Counted from the stretch's first letter, positions 37,999 to 48,013 are shown. The stretch: DNA of 64,000 nucleotides from Thermocrispum municipale DSM 44069 (GCF_000427825.1 NZ_ATYT01000004.1:320778-384777), one strand, 5' to 3'. Program-made: numbers and translations. The notes: generated by a model from the letters alone, not told the origin.

Positions 37999-39666
37999 TC
38001 AGTCCGATTGCTTCTTGCTGACCGTCACGAATCGCTCGTCCGTCAACGGGCTGGGGACAAGCCCCTGCACGTCCTTGGACACCACGATCGCCGGCGGCGA
38101 CGAGGTCAGCGGGATGGCCGGGACGTACTTCGAGATCTCGACGGCCGCCTGCTCGTACAGCTCGCCCCGCTTGTCCGGGTCGGGCTCACGGTCGGCCTTG
38201 GCCAGCGCGTCGAAGATCTTGTCGTTGGTGAAGCCGAACTCGGCCTTCTTCCGACCGAAGAACGTGCCGATGAAGTTGCCCGCGTCACCGTAGTCACCGG
38301 TCCAGCCGAGCAGGTGCAGGTCGTGCACGCCGTTGACGTTCACGTCGTCGAGGTAGCCACCGTTCCACGGCTTGCTGACCTCTTGCACCTCGACCCCGAC
38401 CGCCTTCAGGTCGGAAATGATCGACTTGGCGATCGTCTTCGGGTCCGGCATGTACGGACGAGTGACCTCGGTCGGGATGTGGAACTTGACCTTCAACCCG
38501 TTCAGGACCTTCTTGGCCTCGTCCGGGTTGTATTCGCGCTTGACCACGTCCTCGGTGTATCCGGGCAGGTCCTTCGGCACGAACTGGTCACGCGGAATGG
38601 CGCCCTTGGGCAGCCTGGTCTTGGCCAGCTGCTCCTTGTTGATGGCCATCTCGAGCGCCTCGCGCACCTTCAGGTCGCGCAGCTTCGGGTTGTTCTTCTG
38701 GTTGATGCCCAGGTACAGGATGTTGAACACCGGCCGGACCATCACCTGATGGCCTTCCTTCTCCAGCGTCTCGTAGTCGGCCGGACTGGGCAGGTCGTAA
38801 CCGTCGATGGTGCCGGCGCGCAGCTCGTCCTTGCGAGCCTGCTCCTCCGGGATCGTCTTGAAGATCAGCTTGTCCAGGTACGCCTTCTCGCCCCAGTAGT
38901 CCTCGTTGCGCACCATGGTGACGGTGCCGTTGGACTTGTCGTAGGACTCGAGCTTGAACGGACCGGTCCCGGTCGGGTGCTCGGTGGCGTACTCGGAGTA
39001 GGTGAACGCCTCACCGCTCTGCTTGACCTCGTCGGCGTTGTACTTCTTCATCGCCGTCGGGCTGCCGATGGACAGCGAGGTGAGGCCGAAGGCCGCCGGG
39101 AACGCGCCGCTGGGCCGCTTCAGCTTGATGGTGACGGTGTAGTCGCCGTCCTTCTCGCAGCCGGCGTACAGCGGCTCGCCGAAGTCCTCGCTGGTGTTGT
39201 TCTTGAACCCGCCGAAGACGTCGGCGTAGTAGATCATCTGGCTCTGCGCCGCCGCGCCCTTCATGTTGTACCAGCGGTCGAAGTTGAAGCAGACCGCGTC
39301 GGCGTTGAAGTCCGTGCCGTCGTGGAACTTCACGCCCTCGCGCAGCGTGAACTTCCAGCCCTTGCCGTCGTCGACCGGCTCCCACTTGGTGGCAAGCGCG
39401 GGAGCCAGGTCGGCCGATCCCTGCTTGTAGGTGATCAGCGTGTCGAACATCTGCCGCACCGGCCGGAACGTCTCACCGTCGGTGGCGAAGGTGGCGTCGA
39501 ACATCTTCGGGTCACCGGCGCTGCCGAACGTCAGCGTGCCGCCCCTGACCTGACCCTCACCGCCTTGGCCGCGCTCGGAGGCACATGCCGCAACCGACAG
39601 CGCTAGCGCGCTTGCCAGCCCGATCAGGGCCGCCTTCTTGAGTCTCGTTGCCCTGTGTTGGAGCAT
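37999..39666 (-). CDS. Peptide ABC transporter substrate-binding lipoprotein
   Basis: The 555-residue SBP_bac_5 protein starts at ATG 39666, 5 nt after an AGAGGTG element, with a lipoprotein signal ending in the lipobox SVAAC near residue 30. The longer frame to 39783 has no ribosome binding site. Typical family segments are FTLREGVKFHDGTDFNADAV (about residue 110) and GTGPFKLESY. The mature protein would be tethered outside the membrane and deliver peptides (or another DppA/OppA/nickel-type ligand; the ligand cannot be told) to the permeases. First gene of the operon. Confidence 0.94.
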   Translation of the reverse strand: MLQHRATRLKKAALIGLASALALSVAACASERGQGGEGQVRGGTLTFGSAGDPKMFDATFATDGETFRPVRQMFDTLITYKQGSADLAPALATKWEPVDDGKGWKFTLREGVKFHDGTDFNADAVCFNFDRWYNMKGAAAQSQMIYYADVFGGFKNNTSEDFGEPLYAGCEKDGDYTVTIKLKRPSGAFPAAFGLTSLSIGSPTAMKKYNADEVKQSGEAFTYSEYATEHPTGTGPFKLESYDKSNGTVTMVRNEDYWGEKAYLDKLIFKTIPEEQARKDELRAGTIDGYDLPSPADYETLEKEGHQVMVRPVFNILYLGINQKNNPKLRDLKVREALEMAINKEQLAKTRLPKGAIPRDQFVPKDLPGYTEDVVKREYNPDEAKKVLNGLKVKFHIPTEVTRPYMPDPKTIAKSIISDLKAVGVEVQEVSKPWNGGYLDDVNVNGVHDLHLLGWTGDYGDAGNFIGTFFGRKKAEFGFTNDKIFDALAKADREPDPDKRGELYEQAAVEISKYVPAIPLTSSPPAIVVSKDVQGLVPSPLTDERFVTVSKKQSD

Positions 39667-39828
39667 CTGGCACCTCTTGCCCATTCGATCCATCGTCGCC
39701 CGCATGGGTGAGCGGTCAACGCGTTGTGTGTCGGGCCAGACCCTAACCGGATTAGGCCCTGGGACATAAGCCCGGCAGGTCACGATCCTGCTACGTGGCA
39801 GTAAGACTTTAGGCGGTGACGGGGAGTT

Positions 39829-40425
39829 TCACACTTGCCTTCGGCCGGAAAACGCTCGCCCAAGGGTTAATTCGTCGGCGAACTCCAGGTCACCACCCAT
39901 GGGCAGGCCGGACGCCAAACGGGTGACAGTGAGATTCGGAAAGTCACGCAGCATGCGCACTAAGTAAGTGGCTGTCGCTTCGCCTTCGGTGTTCGGATCT
40001 GTAGCGATGATCACCTCGGACACCTCGTCCGAGGAGATGCGGCTCAGCAACTCGCGGATGCGCAACTGGTCCGGACCGACACCGGACAGCGGGTCGAGCG
40101 CGCCGCCGAGCACGTGGTAGCGGCCCTTGAACTCGCGCGTGCGCTCGATGGCCAGCACGTCCTTGGGCTCTTCCACCACGCAGATCATCGCCGGGTCTCG
40201 TCGCGGGTCACGGCAGATGCGGCAGCGCTCCTGCTCGGACACGGTTCCGCAGACCTCGCAGAACTGTACGCCCGCGGCGACCGCGTTCAGCACGTCGACG
40301 AGCCGCTTGATGTCCGCCGGATCGGACCCCAGCAGGTGGAAGGCGATGCGCTGGGCGCTCTTCGGACCGACGCCGGGCAATCGCCCCAGTTCGTCGATCA
40401 GATCCTGGACGACGCCTTCGTACAA
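39829..40425 (-). CDS. recR: Recombination mediator RecR
   Basis: The 198-residue protein works with RecF/RecO to load RecA on gapped DNA. The HhH is [15 protein letters not shown] (about 16-30), the zinc finger cysteines are C56, C59, C68 and C71, and the Toprim domain shows VVEEPKD and [14 protein letters not shown]. The start is TTG 40425, chosen because the product then begins [14 protein letters not shown] as in other actinobacteria; a GAGG abuts the codon directly, so spacing is poor. It follows ebfC by 6 nt and ends the ebfC-recR operon. Confidence 0.96.
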   Translation of the reverse strand: MYEGVVQDLIDELGRLPGVGPKSAQRIAFHLLGSDPADIKRLVDVLNAVAAGVQFCEVCGTVSEQERCRICRDPRRDPAMICVVEEPKDVLAIERTREFKGRYHVLGGALDPLSGVGPDQLRIRELLSRISSDEVSEVIIATDPNTEGEATATYLVRMLRDFPNLTVTRLASGLPMGGDLEFADELTLGRAFSGRRQV

Positions 40426-40431
40426 CCTCGT

Positions 40432-40812
40432 CTACTTTCCGGTGCCGGGCAGGCCGAGGCCGCCGAGGTCCAATCCGCCGCCACCCGGGCCGCCGGGGCC
40501 ACCGAGGCCGCCGGCCAGCGGGCCGAACTTCTCCGCGGACATCCGCTGCGCCGCCGCCATGGCGTCGCGCACCGCGGCGACCACGAGATCCGCCAACGTC
40601 TCCACATCGTCCGGGTCGACCACCTTCGGGTCGATGCTCAGACTCTTCAGCTCCAGGTCACCGCTGACCACCGCGGAGACCAGCCCGCCGCCCGCGGTGC
40701 CGGTGACTTCAGCGTCGGCCAGCTCCTGTTGCGCGTTCAGCAGCTGCTCCTGCATCTGCTTCGCCTGCTCCAGGATCGCCTGCATGTCGGGCATGCCCCC
40801 GGGTTGCACCAT
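40432..40812 (-). CDS. Nucleoid-associated protein EbfC/YbaB
   Basis: The 126-residue protein has the YbaB/EbfC core (about 10-100: MQAILEQAKQMQEQLLNAQ, TAGGGLVSAVVSGDLELKSL) and a Gly-rich tail with repeated GGPGG. Homodimers bind and bridge DNA. ATG 40812 follows a GGAGAGG element. Lying directly before recR and near dnaX, it has the classical location dnaX-ebfC-recR, here interrupted by the divergent amidase gene as in mycobacteria (Rv3716c). Confidence 0.95.
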   Translation of the reverse strand: MVQPGGMPDMQAILEQAKQMQEQLLNAQQELADAEVTGTAGGGLVSAVVSGDLELKSLSIDPKVVDPDDVETLADLVVAAVRDAMAAAQRMSAEKFGPLAGGLGGPGGPGGGGLDLGGLGLPGTGK

Positions 40813-40894
40813 CGCCTTGCCTCTCCTGCGTGGACTTACACCGCTACGGCTCGTCTTGCCAGCGTAGCGCCAGTGAGTGTGGCACTGTTGGCCC

Positions 40895-41746
40895 GTGCGA
40901 CGGTGGCTGTCGGTCCTGCTCACGATGGTTGCGGTCGGCGCGTGCGCGGGGCCGTCCGACCAGCCGGGTCCGCGGCCGGTTTCCTCCCCCAGCTCGGTGG
41001 CCGAGCGGCCTTCCGCGACGCCGACAACGTCTTCGCCTGCCAGGCCGACGCGCTCCAGTGCGGCTCCACCGACCACGACGACGGCCGAGGTCCGACAGGC
41101 CGTCGTGGTCCTCGATCCCGGGCACAACGGCGGGAATGCCGCCGTCCCGGAGGAGATCAACCAGCCGGTGCCCGCGGGTCGCGGCAACACCAAGCCGTGC
41201 AACACGACGGGCACGGCGTCCAACGACGGGTACCCGGAGCATGCGTTCACCTTCGACGTCTCCCAGCGGGTGCGGCGGTTGTTGCAGCAGCACGGGGTCA
41301 CCGTCGTGATGACACGGAACTCGGACGACGGTGTCGGGCCGTGTGTGAACCGCCGCGCGGCGATCGGCAACCAGCACCGGGCGGACGCGGTGGTGTCCAT
41401 TCACGCCGACGGCAACACGAACGCCTCCGCGCGCGGATTCCACGTCTCGTACTCCGCGCCGCCGTTGAACGCCGCGCAGGGACAGCCGTCGATCCGGCTG
41501 GCCCGCACGATGCGTGACGCGCTGCAGGACGCGGACTTCCCCGTCTCGAGCTACCTGGGCTCGGACGGTCTCGCCCCGCGGGCCGACTTGGCCGGGCTGA
41601 ATCTGTCCCGGCGGCCCGCGGTTCTGGTCGAGTGCGGCAACATGCGGAACCCGGAGGAGGCGGCAGCGATGCGCCGGGCTTCCGGGCGGCAGGCCTACGC
41701 CGAGGCCATCGCCGACGGCGTGCTGCGGTACCTCGGGCTGAGCTGA
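40895..41746 (+). CDS. N-acetylmuramoyl-L-alanine amidase, Ami1/Rv3717-like lipoprotein
   Basis: The 283-residue product from GTG 40895 has a lipoprotein signal (VRRWLSVLLTMVAVGAC, lipidated C17), a Ser/Pro/Thr linker to about residue 65 and an amidase_3 domain. Zinc ligands are H77 (LDPGHNGG), E115 (YPEHAF) and H170 (SIHADG); the catalytic Glu is E246 (VECGNM). C102 and C150 probably form the disulfide seen in Rv3717. It cleaves the amide bond between MurNAc and the stem peptide. A GTG 18 nt earlier is an alternative. A CACTGT box 6 nt upstream may allow leaderless expression. Confidence 0.94.
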   Translation: MRRWLSVLLTMVAVGACAGPSDQPGPRPVSSPSSVAERPSATPTTSSPARPTRSSAAPPTTTTAEVRQAVVVLDPGHNGGNAAVPEEINQPVPAGRGNTKPCNTTGTASNDGYPEHAFTFDVSQRVRRLLQQHGVTVVMTRNSDDGVGPCVNRRAAIGNQHRADAVVSIHADGNTNASARGFHVSYSAPPLNAAQGQPSIRLARTMRDALQDADFPVSSYLGSDGLAPRADLAGLNLSRRPAVLVECGNMRNPEEAAAMRRASGRQAYAEAIADGVLRYLGLS

Positions 41747-41821
41747 CAGCCGCGGCAGTACCGCAAACTGAGCCGGCGCCTGCCGCCGGAGGCTGGGGCT
41801 GACAAGCCCCGTGGCGACGAC

Positions 41822-41931
41822 CTCGCGGCGACGGCCCTGCTGACGAATCTCGCGGCAACGGCCCTCTCGACAAGCCGCGCAGCGATGGACCTGGGCAGAC
41901 GAGCCGCGCGGCGATGAACCTGGCCGAGCAG
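41822..41931. repeat. Four degenerate 26-29-bp tandem units
   Basis: Units starting at about 41822, 41849, 41875 and 41904 share a core of the form C(T/C)CGCGG-CGA(C/T)G-(G/A)CCCTG followed by GA(C)GA or GACAAG spacers; a half-unit precedes at about 41806. They fill the gap between the convergent amidase and dnaX genes and encode nothing evident. Confidence 0.6.
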
Positions 41932-41960
41932 ACCTGTGCCGCTGGGTCCCGGCCGACCAC

Positions 41961-43877
41961 TCACTCCAGCGGCCGGGCGCCCAACTGATCCGACAGCAGC
42001 TTCATCGCTGCCGCACCCGGGTCCGGCTTCTCCGGCTGCGGCGTCCCCAGCGACTTCGGCTCCTCCGCGTAGAGGTCCTCGTCCTCTTCCGGCGGCTCGG
42101 GCGGCAGCGGCACCTCGGGCTCGGCCTGCGCGGGGCGCGACGGCGGCTTCGGCGCCGGCCGCGACGAGGCTTGGGCGGTCATGCTCGGCCCACCACTGCC
42201 CGCGGGCAGGCACCGCACGCGCCACTCGCCACCCAGCACCTCGGTCAGCGCGGACGCGATCACGTCGGCGTTCCGCGGCTCGGACAACCGGCGAGCCAGC
42301 GGCTCGGCGGGATGCGTCAACGTGACGTCCCCACCCTGCACGGACTGCACGGTGGCGTTGGTCATCATCGCCTCGGTGCTGCGGGACTTCTTCCGGATCG
42401 CCTGCAGCAGCTCCGACCACACCCCGCGCAACGCCGTGGCGTCCAGCTCTCCAGGGGCTCCCGGCTTGCTCTGCGCTTCGGCCGCAGGTGCCGCGTGGGC
42501 AGGCTGGGCCGGCTGAGCCGGCGGTTGTGGCCGCTCGGCCGGGCGCCGCTCCGGCGGAGGCTCGACCCGTGCCGCGGGCTCCGGCGGCCGGGACGGCTGG
42601 GGTGCCCGCGCAGGCTCAGCCGACCGAGCCGGTTCGGCCTGCCGCGCGGACGGACGCTGATACCGCGGAGCGGGCTCTTCCACCTGCTGCGCCGACGTTT
42701 CCGCTGCCGCGTTCCCCGCGGTCATCCGACGCTCGAGCCGCTCGAGCCGCTGCAGCACGGCCGCCTCGGAATCCTCCGCCGACGGCAGCAGCATCCGGGC
42801 GCACAGCAGCTCCAGCACCAGCCGCGGGGCGGTCGCGCCCCGCATGTCGAGCAGACCGTTGTGCACGATCTCGGCGTAGCGGGTCAACGTGGCGGGCCCG
42901 ATGCGTTCGGCCTGCGCGGCCATCCGTTCCAGCTGGTCCTCCGGCGCGGCGACCAGACCGCGCGCTGCGGCATCCGGCACCGCGCGCAGCAGCACCAAAT
43001 CGCGCAGCCGATCCAGCAGGTCGCTGGCGAAGCGGCGCGGGTCGTGGCCCGCGTCGACCAATCGCTCGATGGTGCCGAACACCGCCTTCGGGTCGTCGGC
43101 GGACAGGCCGTCCACCAGGTCGTCCAGCAGGGCGGAGTCCGTCACGCCCAGGATGGCCGCGGCCCGTTCGTAGGTGACGCCTTCCGGGCCCGCACCGGAC
43201 AGCAATTGGTCCAGCACCGACTGGGTGTCCCTGGCCGAGCCACCACCAGCCCGGATGACCAGCGGATACACCGCGGGCTCCACCTTGACGCCCTCGGCCT
43301 CCACGGTGCGCTCCAGCAGCTGACGCATCGCGCTCGGCGGGATCAACCGGAACGGGTAGTGATGGGTGCGCGAGCGGATGGTGGTCAGCACCTTGTCCGG
43401 CTCGGTGGTGGCGAAGATGAAGATCAGGTGTTCCGGCGGCTCCTCCACGATCTTCAGCAGGGCGTTGAAGCCCTGCGTGGTGACCATGTGCGCCTCGTCG
43501 ATGATGAACACCCGGTAGCGCGACTCGGCGGGAGAGTAGAACGCCCTGTCCCGCAGCTCCCTGGCATCGTCGACGCCGCCGTGGCTGGCCGCGTCGAGCT
43601 CGACCACGTCGACCGTGCCCGGGCCCTCCGGGGCGAGATTGATGCACGAGGCACATTCGCCGCACGGATCCGGCGTCGGCCCCTGCTCGCAGTTGAGCGA
43701 GCGGGCCATGATGCGCGCGCTGGACGTCTTACCGCAGCCTCGCGGGCCGGAGAACAGGTACGCGTGGTTGATCCGCCCGGACGCCAACGCGGCACGCAAC
43801 GGTTCCGTCACGTGCTCCTGGCCGACGACCTCGGCGAAGGTCGCCGGTCGGTACTTGCGATACAGCGCGAGAGCCAC
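41961..43877 (-). CDS. dnaX: DNA polymerase III subunits gamma and tau
   Basis: The 638-residue clamp-loader ATPase has Walker A GPRGCGKTS (44-52), zinc cysteines C63, C72, C75 and C78, Walker B IIDEAH, sensor 1 FATTEPDKV and the SRC-like TTIRSRTHHYPF. Residues about 385-500 are a Pro/Ala-rich linker and the C-terminal 140 residues carry the tau-specific region (LRGVWSELLQAIRKKSR...). No slippery frameshift site was recognised, so only the long form may be made, as in other actinobacteria. GTG 43877 starts the conserved ALALYRKYRPATF. Confidence 0.96.
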   Translation of the reverse strand: MALALYRKYRPATFAEVVGQEHVTEPLRAALASGRINHAYLFSGPRGCGKTSSARIMARSLNCEQGPTPDPCGECASCINLAPEGPGTVDVVELDAASHGGVDDARELRDRAFYSPAESRYRVFIIDEAHMVTTQGFNALLKIVEEPPEHLIFIFATTEPDKVLTTIRSRTHHYPFRLIPPSAMRQLLERTVEAEGVKVEPAVYPLVIRAGGGSARDTQSVLDQLLSGAGPEGVTYERAAAILGVTDSALLDDLVDGLSADDPKAVFGTIERLVDAGHDPRRFASDLLDRLRDLVLLRAVPDAAARGLVAAPEDQLERMAAQAERIGPATLTRYAEIVHNGLLDMRGATAPRLVLELLCARMLLPSAEDSEAAVLQRLERLERRMTAGNAAAETSAQQVEEPAPRYQRPSARQAEPARSAEPARAPQPSRPPEPAARVEPPPERRPAERPQPPAQPAQPAHAAPAAEAQSKPGAPGELDATALRGVWSELLQAIRKKSRSTEAMMTNATVQSVQGGDVTLTHPAEPLARRLSEPRNADVIASALTEVLGGEWRVRCLPAGSGGPSMTAQASSRPAPKPPSRPAQAEPEVPLPPEPPEEDEDLYAEEPKSLGTPQPEKPDPGAAAMKLLSDQLGARPLE

Positions 43878-44046
43878 GGCGCCGAGACTACCGCCGCATG
43901 CCGACGCTTCTCACGCCCCGGGGTGTGCCTGGAGCCCGGGCGGCGCGAAGTACGACCACGACCAGGCTCGGCGCGCAGCGGAGCCGTCGCAGCACGGGCC
44001 GTGAGCGGACCACGGACCCATCGGCGGCCGACCCCAGGGCAAAAGG

Positions 44047-44130
44047 GGACCCCCGCACCCGTCAGAGCCTGCTTATCCTTGCTGCCTTCCGGCCCTGGGG
44101 AGGTTCACAGGGTGGACGTCGCGGGGGTCC
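44047..44130 (-). ncRNA. ffs: Signal recognition particle RNA (4.5S type)
   Basis: Reading the minus strand, the molecule begins and ends with a GGACCCCCGC/GCGGGGGTCC closing stem and has the universally conserved apical domain GGGCCGGAAGGCAGCAAGG with the GGAA tetraloop and the asymmetric AGCA bulge. The length of about 84 nt is a minimum; the 5' and 3' ends may extend a few bases. It lies 169 nt upstream of dnaX on the same strand, the normal actinobacterial position. Confidence 0.93.
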
Positions 44131-44176
44131 GCCTTCAGTGTAGACGGGTCCGCCGACGCCGCCGCACCGCGGGCGC

Positions 44177-44947
44177 TCACTTCTGCGACAGCCGCTTGCT
44201 CAGAAAGTCCGCGAACGTTCCCCCGAGCCGTTCACCGTCCGGCCCCAGCAGGTTCAATCCCGCCTCGAAGGCGCGGCCGATCTTCCCGGGCACCGGCACC
44301 CGGACCACCCGGCGTCGCCGACCGATCGCAGCGCTGTACTCCTCGAGCAGCTCGGCCAGGGACTGCACACGCGGACCGCCGATGTCCCGCGCCCGTCCCA
44401 CCGGATTGCCCAAGGCGAGCTCGGCCACCCGGCCGGCGACCTGCTCGACGTCGATCGACTGCACCGCGAACCCTCGCGGCACCAATGCGACCGGCGGCGC
44501 AGCCAGAGCCGAGACGATCCGCAGCGCCAGGTCGTGGAACTGGGTCGCGCGCTGCACCGTGTACGGCACGCCCGAGTCGGCGATCAGCCGTTCGGTGTCC
44601 AGCTTCGCCTGGTAGTACGGCATCGGGTGATCATCGATGCCCACGATGGAGACGTAGAGGAAGTGCCCGACGGCGTGCTCCCGGCACAGCTCCAGCAGTC
44701 GCTGCGCGCCGAGCTGCTCGACTCGGCGGAACCGCGCGCCGGTCGCACAGTGCACGATCGTGTCGACCCCGGCTACCGCGGCGGCCAGCCCTTCTCCGGT
44801 GATTAAGTCACCTTTCAGCTGCCGTGCGGGCCCGCCAGGACGCGGTTGCCTGGTCAGCACCGTGACACGGCAACCGGCGGCCACCAGCCGCTCGACCACG
44901 TGCTTGCCGAGCGTGCCGGTGCCGCCGGTCACCAGAATGCTGCGCAC
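44177..44947 (-). CDS. NmrA-like NAD(P)-binding protein
   Basis: The 256-residue atypical short-chain reductase has the Rossmann loop TGGTGTLGKHVVERL (about 7-21) and lacks the YxxxK catalytic pair, having YYQAKLDTERLI instead as in NmrA/NADB_Rossmann epimerase-like proteins. Such proteins sense the NAD(P)H state or act as isoflavone-reductase-like enzymes; the substrate is unknown. 11 nt separate it from the BCCT carrier gene upstream, suggesting cotranscription. Confidence 0.87.
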   Translation of the reverse strand: MRSILVTGGTGTLGKHVVERLVAAGCRVTVLTRQPRPGGPARQLKGDLITGEGLAAAVAGVDTIVHCATGARFRRVEQLGAQRLLELCREHAVGHFLYVSIVGIDDHPMPYYQAKLDTERLIADSGVPYTVQRATQFHDLALRIVSALAAPPVALVPRGFAVQSIDVEQVAGRVAELALGNPVGRARDIGGPRVQSLAELLEEYSAAIGRRRRVVRVPVPGKIGRAFEAGLNLLGPDGERLGGTFADFLSKRLSQK

Positions 44948-44958
44948 AGCAGGTGAGG

Positions 44959-46680
44959 TTACTTGTTGTTGGTGTTCCCGTTCGGTTCGACCAGGCCGTC
45001 CTCGATCAGGTTCTGCGTCACGTGCTCGGTCAGTTCCTCCCGCTGCTGCCTGCGCTGTATCCGCAGCGCCAGCTCACGTTCGGCTCGGAACTGTTTCAGG
45101 CACGCCCAACACATCAGGATCATGACCACGCTGAACGGCAACGCGATGATGATCGCGGCGTAGCGCAACGCGGTCAGACCGGTCTCGTCGCCGACGGTCA
45201 GCAGCACGGCCGCGACCGCACCCTCCAGCACCGACCAGAACACCCGGCTCCACGTCGGCGGCTCCGGGTCGCCACCGGAGGCCAGCATGTCGACCACCAG
45301 CGAGCCGGAGTCGGACGAGGTGACGAAGAACAGCACGACGAGGATGATCGCCAGGCCGACCAGCACCTTCCCGCCCGGCAGGCCGTCGAGCAGTTCGAAC
45401 AGCGAGTTGTCGACGTTGACCGAGATGTTGTTGCCGTCGGCGTCCAGTAGCGGCTGACCGTCGTCGCCACGGGCGACGAACTGGCCCGGGTTGCTCCGCT
45501 CCTCGTTCAGCGCGGTGCCGCCGAACACGGTGAACCACAGGAAGGCCAGCGTGGTCGGCACCAGCAACACGGCCGCGACGAACTGGCGGATCGTGCGCCC
45601 CTTGGAGATTCGCGCGATGAACACGCCGACGAAGGGCGCCCAGGAAATCCACCAGCCCCAGTAGAAGGCAGTCCACCAGCCCTGCCACACGGTGCCGTCA
45701 TCGCCGGCCAGCGCCGTGGTGTTGAAGCTGTGCCGCAGCAGCTCCTGGAAGTACAGGCCGACCGACTCGACGAATTCCCTGGCCAGGAACAGCGAAGCGC
45801 CGGTGACCGCGACGATGAACAGCAGGACGGCGGCCAGGCCCATGTTGATGTTGGACAGCCAGCGGATGCCCTTCTTGACCCCGGTGACCACGGACACGGT
45901 CGCCATCAGCGTGATGGCGCCGATCAAGATGATGTAAACGATCTTGCCGGGGTCGCCGCCGATGATCTCCAGGAAGCTCAGACCGGAACCGATCTGCAGG
46001 ACGCCAAGGCCGAGCGAGGTGGCCACACCGAACAGCGTCCCGACGACGGCCGCGATGTCGACGACGTCACCGATCCAGCCCTTGACCTTGTCGCCGAAGA
46101 TCGGCTCAAGCGTCCAGCGGATGGAGACCGGCCTGCCCTTGCGGTGCACCGCGTAGGCGATCGCCACGCCGACCACGACGTAGATGGCCCACGGGTGCAG
46201 GCCCCAGTGCAGGAACGTCGTCACCAGCGACTCGTGCACGCCTTCGTCGGTCATGCCGCTCGGCGCTCCCGCCGCCCTGTTCGGCACGCCCGCGTAGTGG
46301 CTCAGCGGTTCGGCGACGCCCCAGAACACCAGGCCGATGCCCATGCCGGCGGCGAACAACATGCAGAACCACGACAGCACACCGAATTCGGGTTTGTCGT
46401 CGTCCTTGCCGAGTTGAATGTCGCCGAAATGTCCGAGCCCGATCCACAACGAAAATGCAACGAACCCGGTCACCAACAACGTGTAGTAGGAGCCGAACCA
46501 CTCCACGATCCACGTTTGGACCGGGGCCATCACGTCCTCGTTCATGGTCGTCGGCCACGCCACGGTGGCCAGGACGAACACCAGGACGATCGCTGCCGCG
46601 GGCCAGAACACCGGCCCGTGCACCGTTCGGTACCACGGGAGCCGGTCCGTATCAGACTGGCGTTCCGCCTCTATCGCCAC
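44959..46680 (-). CDS. BCCT family glycine betaine/choline transporter
   Basis: The 573-residue carrier has twelve membrane helices and the BCCT signature GMGIGLVFWGVAEPLSHY near residue 110; the aromatic betaine box is WWTAFYWGWWISWAPFVG, including the usual W-W-x-S-W-A core. The C-terminal cytosolic tail is charged (RIQRRQQREELTEHV), as in osmosensing BetP-type carriers. The glycine in GxGxG suggests Na+ or H+ coupling; betaine-type compatible solutes are the expected substrate. Start GTG 46680 after GAGGGA. Confidence 0.94.
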   Translation of the reverse strand: MAIEAERQSDTDRLPWYRTVHGPVFWPAAAIVLVFVLATVAWPTTMNEDVMAPVQTWIVEWFGSYYTLLVTGFVAFSLWIGLGHFGDIQLGKDDDKPEFGVLSWFCMLFAAGMGIGLVFWGVAEPLSHYAGVPNRAAGAPSGMTDEGVHESLVTTFLHWGLHPWAIYVVVGVAIAYAVHRKGRPVSIRWTLEPIFGDKVKGWIGDVVDIAAVVGTLFGVATSLGLGVLQIGSGLSFLEIIGGDPGKIVYIILIGAITLMATVSVVTGVKKGIRWLSNINMGLAAVLLFIVAVTGASLFLAREFVESVGLYFQELLRHSFNTTALAGDDGTVWQGWWTAFYWGWWISWAPFVGVFIARISKGRTIRQFVAAVLLVPTTLAFLWFTVFGGTALNEERSNPGQFVARGDDGQPLLDADGNNISVNVDNSLFELLDGLPGGKVLVGLAIILVVLFFVTSSDSGSLVVDMLASGGDPEPPTWSRVFWSVLEGAVAAVLLTVGDETGLTALRYAAIIIALPFSVVMILMCWACLKQFRAERELALRIQRRQQREELTEHVTQNLIEDGLVEPNGNTNNK

Positions 46681-46782
46681 GAGTTCTTCCCTCTCTCGTC
46701 GCTGTCATGTCCTTCCGGCACCCCGGAGCTTTGGCACGTTAGCGGTACTAAGTAACAGAATGGTTTCCGAACGTGTGGGGCA

Positions 46783-47885
46783 TCACAACGACCGCCGATA
46801 GAACGGCAATTCGACAACCTCGACCGGCAACTGAAGCTTTCCACGCACGTCCACCTGCAAAGCCGTGCCCGGCTCGCGGAATTGCGCGTCGACGTACGCC
46901 ATGGCCACCGGGTATCCCAGCGTCGGGCTCAGCGCCCCGCTGGTCACCTGGCCGACCGGCCCATCCGGACCCAGCACCGCGTAGCCGGACCGTGGCGCAC
47001 GCCTGCCGGTACCCCGAAGCCCGATGAGGACCTTCTCGTCGGGTCGCCCGGCTCGCGCGGCAAGCGCCTCGCGACCGACGAACCCGCCCTGTTTTTCCAG
47101 CTTCACGATCCGTCCGAGCCCAGCGTCGAACGGAGTCACTTCACGACTGAGCTCATTACCATACAGCGGCATTCCCGCCTCCAGGCGCAACGTGTCGCGA
47201 CAGGCCAGCCCGGCGGGCTGGAGCTGGTGCGGCTTGCCGGCCTCGGTCAGCGTGGCCCACACCTGGGCGGCCCGGTCCGGCGCGCAGTACAGCTCGAAAC
47301 CGTCCTCGCCGGTGTAGCCGGTGCGGGACAGCAGGACGTCGTGACCGGACACCTGCGTCAGGGTCGCCGCGTAGTACTTCAGCGCGTCGACGTCGGCATC
47401 GCACACGGTGCGGACGATCTCCGCCGACGCCGGACCCTGAACGGCGATCAGCGCGTACTCGGCCGAGACGTCGGTCACCTGCGCGTCGGCGAACCGCTCG
47501 GCTCGGTCGGTCAGCGCTTCGGCCACCACCGACGCGTTCGCCGCGTTCGCCACGACCAGGAACCGGTCCTCGGCCAGCCGGTACACCACGAGGTCGTCCA
47601 ACACGCCGCCGTCGGAGTCGCACAGCATGCTGTAGCGGGCCCTGCCCAGCTTGAGGTTCGCGATGTTGCCGACCAGTGCGTAGTCCAGGGCCTGCCCGGC
47701 CTGCGGCCCGGTCACTTCGATCTCGCCCATGTGGGACAGGTCGAACAGCCCGGCCGCCTTGCGCACCGCGTGGTGTTCGGCCAGGTCGGAGCTGTAGCGC
47801 ACGGGCATGGTCCAGCCCGCGAACTCGGTGAAGGTCGCGCCCAGGTCGTGGTGGACCTCGTGCAGTGGTGATGGCTGTGCGGTCA
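46783..47885 (-). CDS. gcvT: Glycine cleavage system aminomethyltransferase
   Basis: The 367-residue T-protein transfers the aminomethyl carbon to tetrahydrofolate. Characteristic segments are FAGWTMPVRYSSDLAEHHAV, GLFDLSHMGEIEVTGPQA, SRTGYTGEDGFELYC and ACRDTLRLEAGMPLYG, with the folate-contacting residues in LPFYRR region at the end. ATG 47885 is used; ATG 47894 (MGPM...) is equally possible. gcvH and gcvP are not adjacent. No glycine riboswitch is seen in the 128-nt divergent gap to the carboxypeptidase gene. Confidence 0.95.
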
Positions 47886-48013
47886 TGGGGCCCATCTTCG
47901 TCGGGGGGAAAAACGCACGCCAACCGGGTTGAACCGACTTTCGACGGTTGCCGAACTCACCGTCGCCCCAGCACCGTGTGAGAACCACACACGATCTGGA
48001 GCGTGGAGGAAAA

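Noticed and set aside
41822..41931. CRISPR-like array
   Set aside because: Units are 26-29 nt apart with no unique spacers of constant length, are degenerate, and no cas genes are present in the window.
47886..48013. Possible glycine riboswitch upstream of gcvT
   Set aside because: The 128-nt gap shows none of the conserved aptamer elements or tandem arrangement; only a GGAGG for the divergent peptidase gene is clear.
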